18,775 bases of DNA from Euryarchaeota archaeon UBA438 (GTDB lineage: Archaea > Thermoplasmatota > Poseidoniia > Poseidoniales > Thalassarchaeaceae). Both the position numbers and the translations under genes were made by a program. How positions within the stretch are numbered: position 1 is the first letter of the stretch; every line of letters starts with the position of its first letter. The notes below the pieces were generated by a model, which worked only from the letters and a program-made list of their open reading frames with translations, was not told the DNA's origin and ran no database searches. This document shows, piece after piece, positions 7,151 to 13,520 of this stretch. The stretch is taken from the NCBI GenBank assembly GCA_002504435.1, contig DAQP01000039.1:1-18775 (forward strand), in the 5' to 3' direction.

Positions 7151-7845
7151 GATTCGTCCTCCAATGGAATATCTGATTTGTCTCCTATGACGAAAACATA
7201 ATCTGAAATAGTGCCGAAATCATCGAATTTGACTTCATTTGCCTTGGAGGATCTCTTGATGTCGTGCCCACGTACCGTTGCAGTCTCCCCGATGTGGCTT
7301 CCTCCTGTGAGGTAGGCGGTAGCACCCTCGTCGAATCTGTGGTGGGCTTTTATGCCCTGGTCGGGCAGTGAAATAACTAGTGAGTCTCCAGTCTTGTACT
7401 CCGGTGCCTCGTCGAACAGAAGGTTTCGGCCATCGTGAAGATGGACCTGGGTCTTTCCGCCCTTGATGGTAGTCCTCCCTGTGACCCTGCAAGTCTTGGT
7501 GGCGGCCTTCTTTGCTTGTATTGGCCTGTACCTTAGCTTCCCATTTGTGTCGAGTATGCATCGGTAGTTTTCATCTCCGACCGATAGAACGTCCATCAGT
7601 CCGACGCCCCTTCCGACATCTGTTTCGGTATTGCCATCGACCTTTACGAGCTTTGAGTGTACTATCCTCTTAGCTTCTCGACGGGTCAGTGCAACTCCCA
7701 GAACGTCTCTGAGGATTACCCCTAGAGGCATGCAATGCTCCAAGGAGTGCCCACAGGGATTTGGCTTCTGGATCCAGATTGTGGACTTCCTTGGAAGGGG
7801 CCAGCTTCTAGGCATTGTTAGCCTCTTCATGTGACTGCTACTCAT
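7147..7845 (-). CDS. rps4e: 30S ribosomal protein eS4
   Basis: eS4 is an archaeal/eukaryotic small-subunit protein. In the 232-residue product, HMKRLTMPRSWPLPRKSTIW matches the conserved N-terminus. An S4-like RNA-binding segment follows (LTRREAKRIVHSKLVKVDGN with GVGLMDVLSV), then the central eS4 domain (YRCILDTNGKLRYRPI, GKTQVHLHDGRNLL) and a KOW-like segment (TAYLTGGSHIGETATVRGHD). The start ATG at 7845 gives MSSSHMKRL, overlaps the L24 stop as ATGA and follows GGAGGTGA. It lies between L24 and L5, its usual archaeal place. Confidence 0.96.
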   Translation of the reverse strand: MSSSHMKRLTMPRSWPLPRKSTIWIQKPNPCGHSLEHCMPLGVILRDVLGVALTRREAKRIVHSKLVKVDGNTETDVGRGVGLMDVLSVGDENYRCILDTNGKLRYRPIQAKKAATKTCRVTGRTTIKGGKTQVHLHDGRNLLFDEAPEYKTGDSLVISLPDQGIKAHHRFDEGATAYLTGGSHIGETATVRGHDIKRSSKANEVKFDDFGTISDYVFVIGDKSDIPLEDES

Positions 7846-8279
7846 TCCATCTCACCTCCAGTCCTCTCCAGGAGCCTCTTGAGCCTTAGCGTGTCACCCT
7901 CGAACAGTTTGGTAACGATGACATTTGAAGGGTGGATTGGGATTGCCTCTTCCTTCCCGTCTGATGTGGTAATGGTGACTCCGTCGATGAAAATCATGCC
8001 ACTGGTGGTGTCGACCTTTGCAATCTTCCCGGATACTCCTGCCCTTCCCCTGGACTGGCCGAGCCTCTTTCCACGGGTGTCGGACTTGGCGCTGTTCGGA
8101 TGTCCGAAGTCACCTCTGATTACCTCAACCTCGTCTCCGACCCTTACAGTGACCCTTCGTATCGTCTGAAGCTCCGGGTCGTCCGAGATGAGCCTTGCCC
8201 TCATCCTCTTCCTGCGCACGTGCATAGATGCGTCCCTCTGGTTGAGGCGTTGCTTGCCTGGCTTGCTGCTTCTCGTCAT
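7842..8279 (-). CDS. rpl24: 50S ribosomal protein uL24 with a loop insertion in the KOW region
   Basis: uL24 is an early 50S assembly protein near the exit tunnel. The N-terminal part (DASMHVRRKRMRARLISDD) and the KOW motif start (VRVGDEVEVIRGDFG) are typical of archaeal L24; so are the C-terminal FIDGVTITTSDGKEEAIPIH and PSNVIVTKL. Archaeal L24 usually continues from RGDFKGHEG straight to KV. Here about 20 residues rich in Arg, Lys, Ser and Gly lie between RGDFG and GKIAKVD (residues about 60-80), with no cysteine or known motif. The start ATG at 8279 follows GAGGTGAAAAG. Confidence 0.95.
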   Translation of the reverse strand: MTRSSKPGKQRLNQRDASMHVRRKRMRARLISDDPELQTIRRVTVRVGDEVEVIRGDFGHPNSAKSDTRGKRLGQSRGRAGVSGKIAKVDTTSGMIFIDGVTITTSDGKEEAIPIHPSNVIVTKLFEGDTLRLKRLLERTGGEME

Positions 8280-8288
8280 CTTTTCACC

Positions 8289-8687
8289 TCACACAATCTG
8301 CTTTGCCGTAGCCGCTATTCTTGGCCACCTCTCAGCCGCCTCGCGACTGACTGGCCCCTTGATGTCGGAACCCTGGACCTCTCCTCTTTCGTTGGTTATG
8401 ACACATGCATTGTCCTCGAATTGAACCCATGTGCCGTCCACGCGCCTGAATGGCCTTGCCTGCCTGATCACTACCGCGTTGAAAATTTGCCTTCTGGTCT
8501 CTGGGGTGCCCCTCTTGACAGTGACCTTTGCCATATCGCCTACGCCAGCTGCTGGGTATCTTCGAGCTACTCCACCCTTCTTCAGTACGGTGATTAGTTG
8601 CACTGTCTTAGCGCCAGTGTTGTCCGCACACTCCATCTTGGCGTGCGTGGGGAGGGCCTTGGTGACTCTTCCTGGAATTCCCTTCAC
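8289..8687 (-). CDS. rpl14: 50S ribosomal protein uL14
   Basis: uL14 lies at the subunit interface and forms bridges to 16S rRNA. The 132-residue frame contains MECADNTGAKTVQLITVLKK, YPAAGVGDMAKVTVKRGTPE, ARPFRRVDGTWVQFEDNACV and SDIKGPVSREAAERWPRIA, all close to the archaeal family. GTG at 8687 is chosen (VKGIPGRVTKALP) because it matches the family N-terminus and overlaps the S17 stop in a GTGA junction. An ATG further upstream would place 19 unrelated residues inside S17. Confidence 0.97.
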   Translation of the reverse strand: MKGIPGRVTKALPTHAKMECADNTGAKTVQLITVLKKGGVARRYPAAGVGDMAKVTVKRGTPETRRQIFNAVVIRQARPFRRVDGTWVQFEDNACVITNERGEVQGSDIKGPVSREAAERWPRIAATAKQIV

Positions 8688-9025
8688 TGGCTCACCCCCT
8701 TCTCTATCACACAGAACTTGACGGTCTTGGAAAGCGGCCTGCACTCCATGATTCGGACGCTATCTCCAACTTCCAGCCCATCTATGCATGATGGTAGGTG
8801 AGCTGGATAGGTTCGGGTGCGCTTTTCGTACCTCTCGTATTTCTTCATGTAACGGGTAATCTCCCTCTCGACTACCACAGAGCCAGACATCCCAGTGGAA
8901 CGGACCCTGCCCTCGATGATCTGGCCACGCAACCTGAGGCTTCCATAGAACGGACAGTTTTCGTCCCCATCCCATTCGCCCGAGGGTTTGGCTACATCCA
9001 CACCGATGTCTCTCATTTCTGGCAT
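8684..9025 (-). CDS. rps17: 30S ribosomal protein uS17
   Basis: uS17 is a primary 16S rRNA-binding protein with an OB fold. The 113-residue sequence has the archaeal N-terminal extension (DENCPFYGSLRLRGQI), the core IEGRVRSTGMSGSVVVERE, a RYMKKYERYEKRTRTYPAHL segment, and CIDGLEVGDSVRIMECRPLS with KTVKFCVIE. The ATG at 9025 overlaps the Rnp1 stop (TAATG) and follows GGAGGTACC. Confidence 0.96.
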   Translation of the reverse strand: MPEMRDIGVDVAKPSGEWDGDENCPFYGSLRLRGQIIEGRVRSTGMSGSVVVEREITRYMKKYERYEKRTRTYPAHLPSCIDGLEVGDSVRIMECRPLSKTVKFCVIEKGVSQ

Positions 9026-9276
9026 TAGTGGTACCTCCTTCCTATCCTATCCTCGGGGCGCTGGGTAACGTTTGAACCGATTATCTCTCGTCCCGAGTCG
9101 ATTGTGAATGTGACAATTTCCTTGGGGATCGTTATTTCCCCGGATTGCGTCCTAACTTGGATTGTCCTGCGTGTCTCATTGACGATCTTTCCAGAAACTC
9201 CGACAAGTCCTGGATCGGACGAATCCGTGACGGAAATTTCGTGCGCTAGCCATGGTAGATTGATGATATCAGACAT
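9025..9276 (-). CDS. rnp1: Ribonuclease P protein component 1 (Rpp29/Pop4 family)
   Basis: This protein subunit of archaeal RNase P helps the catalytic RNA remove 5' leaders from pre-tRNAs. The 83-residue product is compact and has the Sm-like barrel signature of the family: EISVTDSSDPGLVGVSGKIV, NETRRTIQVRTQSGEITIPK and FTIDSG with the closing RPEDRIGRRYH. Its ATG follows the aIF1 stop with no gap (TAAATG) and lies behind a GGAGGT motif. The S17 gene begins within its stop. Lying between aIF1 and S17 is a standard archaeal arrangement. Confidence 0.94.
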   Translation of the reverse strand: MSDIINLPWLAHEISVTDSSDPGLVGVSGKIVNETRRTIQVRTQSGEITIPKEIVTFTIDSGREIIGSNVTQRPEDRIGRRYH

Positions 9277-9576
9277 TTACCTAACCTCCACCCTGTATCC
9301 ATTCTGCTCGAGAACTCTCGCGGCCTTCTTCTTGTGATCTCCCTGAAGCTCTATTGTTCGATCTTTCACGGTGCCACCGCTCGCGCATGCTCCCTTCAGA
9401 ATCTTAGCAAGCTGGCTTAGATCGATTGCTGAATCGTCTATCCCTTCAACAATTGTAACCATCTTACCATACCTCCTTCTAACGACCGAAATTACCGCTT
9501 TTTGCTGCTCCTTGGCAATTTCCTGGCATATGCAAAGCTCCTGGGGGAGCCCACAAGTGTTGCAAATCCCAGATAT
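9277..9576 (-). CDS. Translation initiation factor aIF1 (SUI1 family) starting at AUA
   Basis: aIF1, the archaeal counterpart of eIF1, binds the 30S P site and enforces correct start-codon choice. The frame directly after the L29 stop encodes 99 residues, the usual length. It begins (ATA read as Met) SGICNTCGLPQELCICQEIA, a CX2C-X6-CXC zinc pattern typical of archaeal aIF1 N-termini. The SUI1 core follows: RRRYGKMVTIVEGIDD, GGTVKDRTIELQGDHKKKA and GYRVEVR. No ATG, GTG or TTG occurs in this frame until residue 39. A conventional gene call would therefore start at 9462 and give 61 residues, losing the zinc region and the first core strand. ATA sits exactly where ATG is expected, directly after TAA, as in the next junction (TAAATG for Rnp1). 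Alternatives are a sequencing or assembly substitution (ATG to ATA), an AUU start three codons later, or stop readthrough from L29. Confidence 0.85.
   Translation of the reverse strand: MSGICNTCGLPQELCICQEIAKEQQKAVISVVRRRYGKMVTIVEGIDDSAIDLSQLAKILKGACASGGTVKDRTIELQGDHKKKAARVLEQNGYRVEVR
9471..9477 (-). promoter_or_regulatory. Strong internal Shine-Dalgarno inside aIF1
   Basis: AAGGAGG(T) lies 8 nt before the in-frame ATG at 9462-9460, an ideal spacing. It is encoded by the AGA-AGG-AGG codons of the conserved RRRYGK segment. It could drive a 61-residue isoform lacking the zinc-binding N-terminus, or simply reflect Arg codon choice. It explains why a gene finder would pick the short start. Confidence 0.4.
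9574..9576 (-). promoter_or_regulatory. Non-canonical AUA start codon of aIF1 directly after the L29 stop
   Basis: On the minus strand the L29 gene ends GACGAG-TAA and the next codons are ATA-TCT-GGG-ATT-TGC. A GGGGGA purine run ends about 7 nt before ATA, a plausible but imperfect Shine-Dalgarno. Serine at position 2 and the cysteine at position 5 fit an aIF1 N-terminus of the MSxIC type. The initiation event itself is inference. Confidence 0.6.
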
Positions 9577-9786
9577 TTACTCGTCCCCCTTGTCTTCCTG
9601 ATTGATCTTAGTTAGCAGTCTTGCAATGCTTCTCCTAGTCTGCTTGTATGATCCGGAGTTTGAAAGAGAGCCCCCCAAGGCCTGCTGGGCCCTAAGTTGC
9701 AATAACTCATCTCGGAGCTCCTCGAGGGTCCTAACTCGCTGCTCTGGATTCATCGTATCGATGTCCCTTGAACTAACGTGCGTCAT
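9577..9786 (-). CDS. rpl29: 50S ribosomal protein uL29
   Basis: uL29 lies near the polypeptide exit and helps form the docking site for targeting factors. The 69-residue protein is two helices, as expected, with DIDTMNPEQRVRTLEELRDE, LLQLRAQQALGG and a C-terminal KQTRRSIARLLTKINQE. The start ATG follows the S3 stop with no gap (TGAATG). Its TAA stop is immediately followed by the aIF1 frame in the same phase, so any stop readthrough would yield an L29-aIF1 fusion. Confidence 0.95.
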   Translation of the reverse strand: MTHVSSRDIDTMNPEQRVRTLEELRDELLQLRAQQALGGSLSNSGSYKQTRRSIARLLTKINQEDKGDE

Positions 9787-10557
9787 TCACTCTTCCTCCT
9801 TTGATTCGTCGGTTTCGATCTCTGCCATCTTCTCTAGGGCAGCGTCGATTACGCCCTCTGCGTCTGGCTCCGCTTCTTGGATAGGCTCCTCTGTATCGGC
9901 GTCCTCCTCGGCTATGACGTAAGCGACTTCCTCAAGCGGGGGTAGCCCTGACTCGTGCCTGTCCTTGATTATCACCTCGTGAGGGAGCTTGACGCCGGGC
10001 CTCATGATCCTAACAGTACAGCCAACGGTCCCTAACTTCTTCACGGCTACGGAATATCCAACATCCATGAATTGGAGTGCAGTCTCCCCGCAGAACTTGA
10101 TGTGGCCCTGCTGGAACTTCTCGACCCTGTGCCTAGCTCCAGTTATCTTTCCGCTGAGAATCACTAGGCATCCCCTTGCGCCAGCATCCATAATGCTCTG
10201 AGCTGTGCTGTGTCCAGCACGCCTGAAGAACCAGCCTCTTTCTAGGGAGCTTGCCATCCTACTGGCCATAACCTGAGCATTGAGCCTTGGCTCTGTAATT
10301 TCCTCAACCTCCAGCTTTGGTTCTTGAAGCTTGAAATCCTCCCTTAGTCGTGTTTCGAGTTCTCTGATTACCTTTCCTTTGCGTCCAATCACCCTTCCAA
10401 CTTGTTCTGCGTGCAGGGTTACCTTGGTGCCCTCGGGAGTCCTCTGGAACTGTAGATCGCCGAATCCCGCTCTCTCAGTCTCCCTGAGTAGGTATTCGCG
10501 GACCAACTGCCTCTCGACATTCCTATGGATGAAAGTTCGAATTGTGTTCTGGGACAT
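9787..10557 (-). CDS. rps3: 30S ribosomal protein uS3
   Basis: uS3 forms part of the mRNA entry tunnel in the 30S head. A KH type II domain is visible, with GXXG-type VGRVIGRKGKVIRELETRL at about residues 51-70. The C-terminal S3 domain follows (RRAGHSTAQSIMDAGARG, VILSGKITGARHRVEKFQQG, CGETALQFMDVGYSVAVKKL, GTVGCTVRIMRPGVKLPHE). The last 45 or so residues form a strongly acidic, probably disordered tail. The start ATG at 10557 shares one base with the L22 stop (TGATG). Confidence 0.97.
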   Translation of the reverse strand: MSQNTIRTFIHRNVERQLVREYLLRETERAGFGDLQFQRTPEGTKVTLHAEQVGRVIGRKGKVIRELETRLREDFKLQEPKLEVEEITEPRLNAQVMASRMASSLERGWFFRRAGHSTAQSIMDAGARGCLVILSGKITGARHRVEKFQQGHIKFCGETALQFMDVGYSVAVKKLGTVGCTVRIMRPGVKLPHEVIIKDRHESGLPPLEEVAYVIAEEDADTEEPIQEAEPDAEGVIDAALEKMAEIETDESKEEE

Positions 10558-11081
10558 CAGAAATCATCCTCCTCGTCTTCATCGCCGAAGAACTCCAAGA
10601 AAATCTCGAGATTCACCTGGTAGTGATTCTTTGGTGTGGCCCTTCCTTGGGCCCTTGGCCTCCAGTGCCTCTGTATCTGACCTCGATGAGCGGCAAGATG
10701 GGTGATTGTCATATCCTCTGGGTCTATGGTGTCGAATCTTTGCCTGGCATTCTCCATTGCACTGTTGATTAGCTTGATGAATTCCTTGGATGCCTTGTTG
10801 GGATACTTGCCAGGGCCCATCTTGCCCTTGCGGTGTCCCGCCATGGTGTTCCCGCCACGGCCCCTCCTGGATCTCCTAGTGTAGGGGATTGCCTTCTTCT
10901 TATCGATAACGTCCTCGAGGTACCTGATAGCAGAAGCAGCATTCATTCCCCTTAGGGCCTTTGCGATGTGGTAGCAATGCTTGTGGTGAACATCAACGTT
11001 GACAGCCCTGGCAGTTACTAAGTTCGAGCCTTCGAGGAGTTGCGTGTAACCGCTCTGCGAAGTCCCTGATCTCCTGCTCAT
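10557..11081 (-). CDS. rpl22: 50S ribosomal protein uL22
   Basis: uL22 lines the exit tunnel. The 174-residue sequence has the archaeal form: ARAVNVDVHHKHCYHIAKAL, AIRYLEDVIDKKKAIPYTRR, a GHRKGKMGPGKYPNKASKEF segment, and the extended loop and C-terminus with RGQIQRHWRPRAQGRATPKN and HYQVNLEIFLEF. It ends in a short acidic tail (GDEDEEDDF). ATG at 11081 lies 11 nt past the S19 stop behind GAGGTGAGATGG. Confidence 0.97.
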   Translation of the reverse strand: MSRRSGTSQSGYTQLLEGSNLVTARAVNVDVHHKHCYHIAKALRGMNAASAIRYLEDVIDKKKAIPYTRRSRRGRGGNTMAGHRKGKMGPGKYPNKASKEFIKLINSAMENARQRFDTIDPEDMTITHLAAHRGQIQRHWRPRAQGRATPKNHYQVNLEIFLEFFGDEDEEDDF

Positions 11082-11092
11082 TCCATCTCACC

Positions 11093-11602
11093 TCACTTCA
11101 ATGCCACGTGCGTCGAGGACCTAGTTGCCCCCACTCCCGGTCCAGTATGGGTAACTGACCTTCTTGTGATTGCAAACTCTCCCAGTGCGTGCCCTATCAT
11201 CTCTGGAACTATCTCGATGTTTACGAAATCTCGACCGTTGTGTACTCCGACGGTAGTTCCGACCATCTCTGGAAGGACGTACAGGCTTCTGCAATGGGTC
11301 TTGACGATCTTTCCATTCTTGTTTGAGCGTATCTTCTCGAGAAGCTTCTCGCATTCAGGGTTTAGCCCCTCATACATCCTGACGATTGACCTCTTCGCCC
11401 TAGATGGCATCAATGAGGCAATGCTGATCGCCTCGTAGTCATCCTCAGGGGGCATCAGAGGAATCTCGAGAAGTTGATCCAGGGTGTATCCCCTCCATAG
11501 GAACTCCTTCTTCCTACGCTCACTAATCTTCGATCTCCTCTTTCGGGCCTGCCTGCGGGCAAGCTTGGGGGAGCGGAAGGACTTCTTTGACCTACGAGCC
11601 AT
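11093..11602 (-). CDS. rps19: 30S ribosomal protein uS19
   Basis: uS19 is a 30S head protein that contacts the central protuberance and A-site tRNA. The long archaeal/eukaryotic form is present (169 residues): a basic N-terminus (RRKKEFLWRGYTLDQLLEIP), LIPARARRS-like LMPSRAKRSIVRMYEGLNPE, and the universal SLYVLPEMVGTTVGVHNGRD followed by VPEMIGHALGEFAITRRSVT. ATG at 11602 lies 1 nt past the L2 stop, behind GGAGGTCGAG. Confidence 0.97.
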   Translation of the reverse strand: MARRSKKSFRSPKLARRQARKRRSKISERRKKEFLWRGYTLDQLLEIPLMPPEDDYEAISIASLMPSRAKRSIVRMYEGLNPECEKLLEKIRSNKNGKIVKTHCRSLYVLPEMVGTTVGVHNGRDFVNIEIVPEMIGHALGEFAITRRSVTHTGPGVGATRSSTHVALK

Positions 11603-11603
11603 T

Positions 11604-12329
11604 TCACTCGACCTCCTGTTGTCGTACTCTACCCCTACCGGTTCTTCGTGGAGCTATGTTTCCTACCTTCTTTCCAGGGGGGGTGTTCCTGCTGACTGAG
11701 TTTGGACCGTGAACAGCCTGGTGGTTACCTCCGCCATGAGGGTGGTCCACAGGGTTCATTGCTACACCTGAGACAGTTGGGTACAGCTTCCCGCGGGACT
11801 TAGCTCGGTGATGTGCCGCTCCAGCCCTCATGAGTGGCTTCTCTGTCCTGCCATGGCCGCTGAGGACCCCAATAGTTGCCCTGCATTTGCCCGGGAGTTC
11901 CTTGACTCTTCCACTAGGAAGTCGAACTCTGACCCTGTCTCCTGTGCGGCTCTCGACGATTGCCGAATTGCCTCCTGAACGGGCAAATTTACCGCCATCC
12001 CCTGGACGGGACTCTACGTTGCAAACCGGAGTTCCCTCCGGGATGCCACTCAGGCTTGTCACATTGCCCGGCCTGAGTGAAACGTTGTTTCCAAAAGATA
12101 CTGGTTGGCCTACTGAAATTCCCTCGGGTGCTGCGATGTGCCCTTCTGTTCCATCTTCGAATCTGATTCTTGCAAGTGGTGCTGTGTGAGCGGGACTGTG
12201 GACGAGATCCACAATTTCACCAATCTCCTCGCTCACGCGTGGGAGTCTGTTAGCCGCAGGGAACCTGTGGCTTGAAACACGGTTCTTTGGACTTGAACCT
12301 CGACGTTGTGAACGTGTCCTCTTGCCCAT
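11604..12329 (-). CDS. rpl2: 50S ribosomal protein uL2
   Basis: uL2 is essential for subunit association and for the peptidyl transferase centre. The 241-residue archaeal-length protein contains ARIRFEDGTEGHIAAPEGIS, GRVRVRLPSGRVKELPGKCR-like residues, and the invariant GVAMNPVDHPHGGGNHQAVH followed by RNTPPGKKVGNIAPRRTGRG. The HGGG and VAMNPVDHP residues near the active site are intact. The ATG follows GAGGTGATTTT, 12 nt past the L23 stop. Confidence 0.98.
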   Translation of the reverse strand: MGKRTRSQRRGSSPKNRVSSHRFPAANRLPRVSEEIGEIVDLVHSPAHTAPLARIRFEDGTEGHIAAPEGISVGQPVSFGNNVSLRPGNVTSLSGIPEGTPVCNVESRPGDGGKFARSGGNSAIVESRTGDRVRVRLPSGRVKELPGKCRATIGVLSGHGRTEKPLMRAGAAHHRAKSRGKLYPTVSGVAMNPVDHPHGGGNHQAVHGPNSVSRNTPPGKKVGNIAPRRTGRGRVRQQEVE

Positions 12330-12341
12330 AAAATCACCTCA

Positions 12342-12632
12342 TCAGAAAGCACCCAGCTTGAGTGCCGCCTCCTCTGCGTCATATCCCTCAGCAAGCCTCA
12401 CTGAGGCGTGCTTACCTGTAACGGTAATTCTCGTGTTTACCTTTGCTACCTTAACTTCGAATAGTTCCTCTACTGCTTGCTTGATCTGCCTCTTAGTGGC
12501 TTCTCGGTGAACGATGAATTCTATCCTATTGTTATTCTGAGAATATCCAATCTCGGGATCAGCCACTCTCCTGGCCTCCAGTGTCTTCTCGGTAATCCAG
12601 GGCATGATGATGATTTCAAACGGGTCTACCAT
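12342..12632 (-). CDS. rpl23: 50S ribosomal protein uL23
   Basis: uL23 sits at the exit tunnel and docks SRP and the translocon. The chosen start is ATG at 12632 (MVDPFEIIIMPWITEKTLEA), which matches the archaeal N-terminus and follows GAGGTGAAATTT. An upstream ATG would overlap L4 by about 30 codons without family support. The 96-residue product continues with IEFIVHREATKRQIKQAVEE, LFEVKVAKVNTRIT and a C-terminal EEAALKLGAF. A small insertion after VADPEIG is the only departure seen. Confidence 0.96.
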   Translation of the reverse strand: MVDPFEIIIMPWITEKTLEARRVADPEIGYSQNNNRIEFIVHREATKRQIKQAVEELFEVKVAKVNTRITVTGKHASVRLAEGYDAEEAALKLGAF

Positions 12633-12637
12633 AAATT

Positions 12638-13516
12638 TCACCTCATTGCCTCTATTGCTGACTTGGTCCATACAGTTAGCCTGCCTGGGTCCCCGCCTGG
12701 TGCCAAATCCTCTGCGCACAGATCCTTGGCTACAACCACGTCAACTCCGGGGACATTGGCTGCAGCCCTGTGCAGGCCGTCTCTCTGAGCGACAACAAGA
12801 AGAACCGACTTTGGCGTCCTTCTCCTTCGTCCCCTCATAGTTCCCTTTCCTGCTCTAACTGCTCGGCCCTCCTTGGCCCTCCTAAGATCTTCACCGAGTC
12901 CGATGCCCTCCATCATGGCGACGAACTTTCGTGTTGAGTACTGTAGGGGTATTGACTCAATATCGTACTTCTCAGAAGAGCCATCTCTCGATTCGGTGTA
13001 TCCATCCACGATTATCGGGAAGCTTACGTCTTCGTCGAATCTGTGACCTCTTGATGCGACAATCTCAGAGTTTGCCGTAGCAGCAATAGCCGAGTCTCTG
13101 GCTGCTGACCTTTGCTTTGAATTGAGCTTTTGCGACCAGTCCTTGTCCACTTTGGGCCCGTGTGCTCGGCGCCCTCCCCTTGTGTGAGGGTTCTGGGCAC
13201 CTGTCTTCTGCCCGGTCTTCCTCATAATCCTTGAAACACCGCGGCCCTTGCCCCACCACTCCACGGAGTGCTTCATCCCTGGTTGAGGTGCTTTCTTTCC
13301 ATCGTGCTCTCTGTGGCCATAGGGCTGACGCCTGTTGGCCCTAGACGAATGTACTGCAGAGCGGATTAGGTCCTCCCTGATGTGAGTTGAAAATGCGTCT
13401 GGAAGATTTACTGCCTTGCCTAGCTTAGCTTCGACGCTGAATGACTCGGCCAACAGACCGGCGTCCATCTCCTCCTGATCTACGGAGTTTACCAGATTGT
13501 ATGCCTTTGCCTTCAT
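12638..13516 (-). CDS. rpl4: 50S ribosomal protein uL4
   Basis: uL4 lines the exit tunnel with its extended loop. The product from ATG 13516 (MKAKAYNLVNSVDQEEMDAG) is 292 residues and has the archaeal layout: VNLPDAFSTHIREDLIRSAV, SSRANRRQPYGHREHDGKKA, the loop with WWGKGRGVSRIMRKTGQKTG and PHTRGGRRAHGPKVDKDW, then the C-terminal domain ending in LTVWTKSAIEAM. The start follows AAGGAGTGTGATTTT overlapping the L3 stop region. An ATG 12 codons upstream lies inside L3 and is less likely. Confidence 0.96.
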   Translation of the reverse strand: MKAKAYNLVNSVDQEEMDAGLLAESFSVEAKLGKAVNLPDAFSTHIREDLIRSAVHSSRANRRQPYGHREHDGKKAPQPGMKHSVEWWGKGRGVSRIMRKTGQKTGAQNPHTRGGRRAHGPKVDKDWSQKLNSKQRSAARDSAIAATANSEIVASRGHRFDEDVSFPIIVDGYTESRDGSSEKYDIESIPLQYSTRKFVAMMEGIGLGEDLRRAKEGRAVRAGKGTMRGRRRRTPKSVLLVVAQRDGLHRAAANVPGVDVVVAKDLCAEDLAPGGDPGRLTVWTKSAIEAMR

Positions 13517-13520
13517 AAAA

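Noticed and set aside
8688..8744. Upstream ATG for L14
   Set aside because: It would add 19 residues from within S17; the GTGA junction at 8684-8687 fits family length and coupling.
9277..9462. 61-residue SUI1 protein as the complete aIF1 gene
   Set aside because: The frame upstream encodes the expected zinc-binding N-terminus and first core strand, so the short form is at most a second product.
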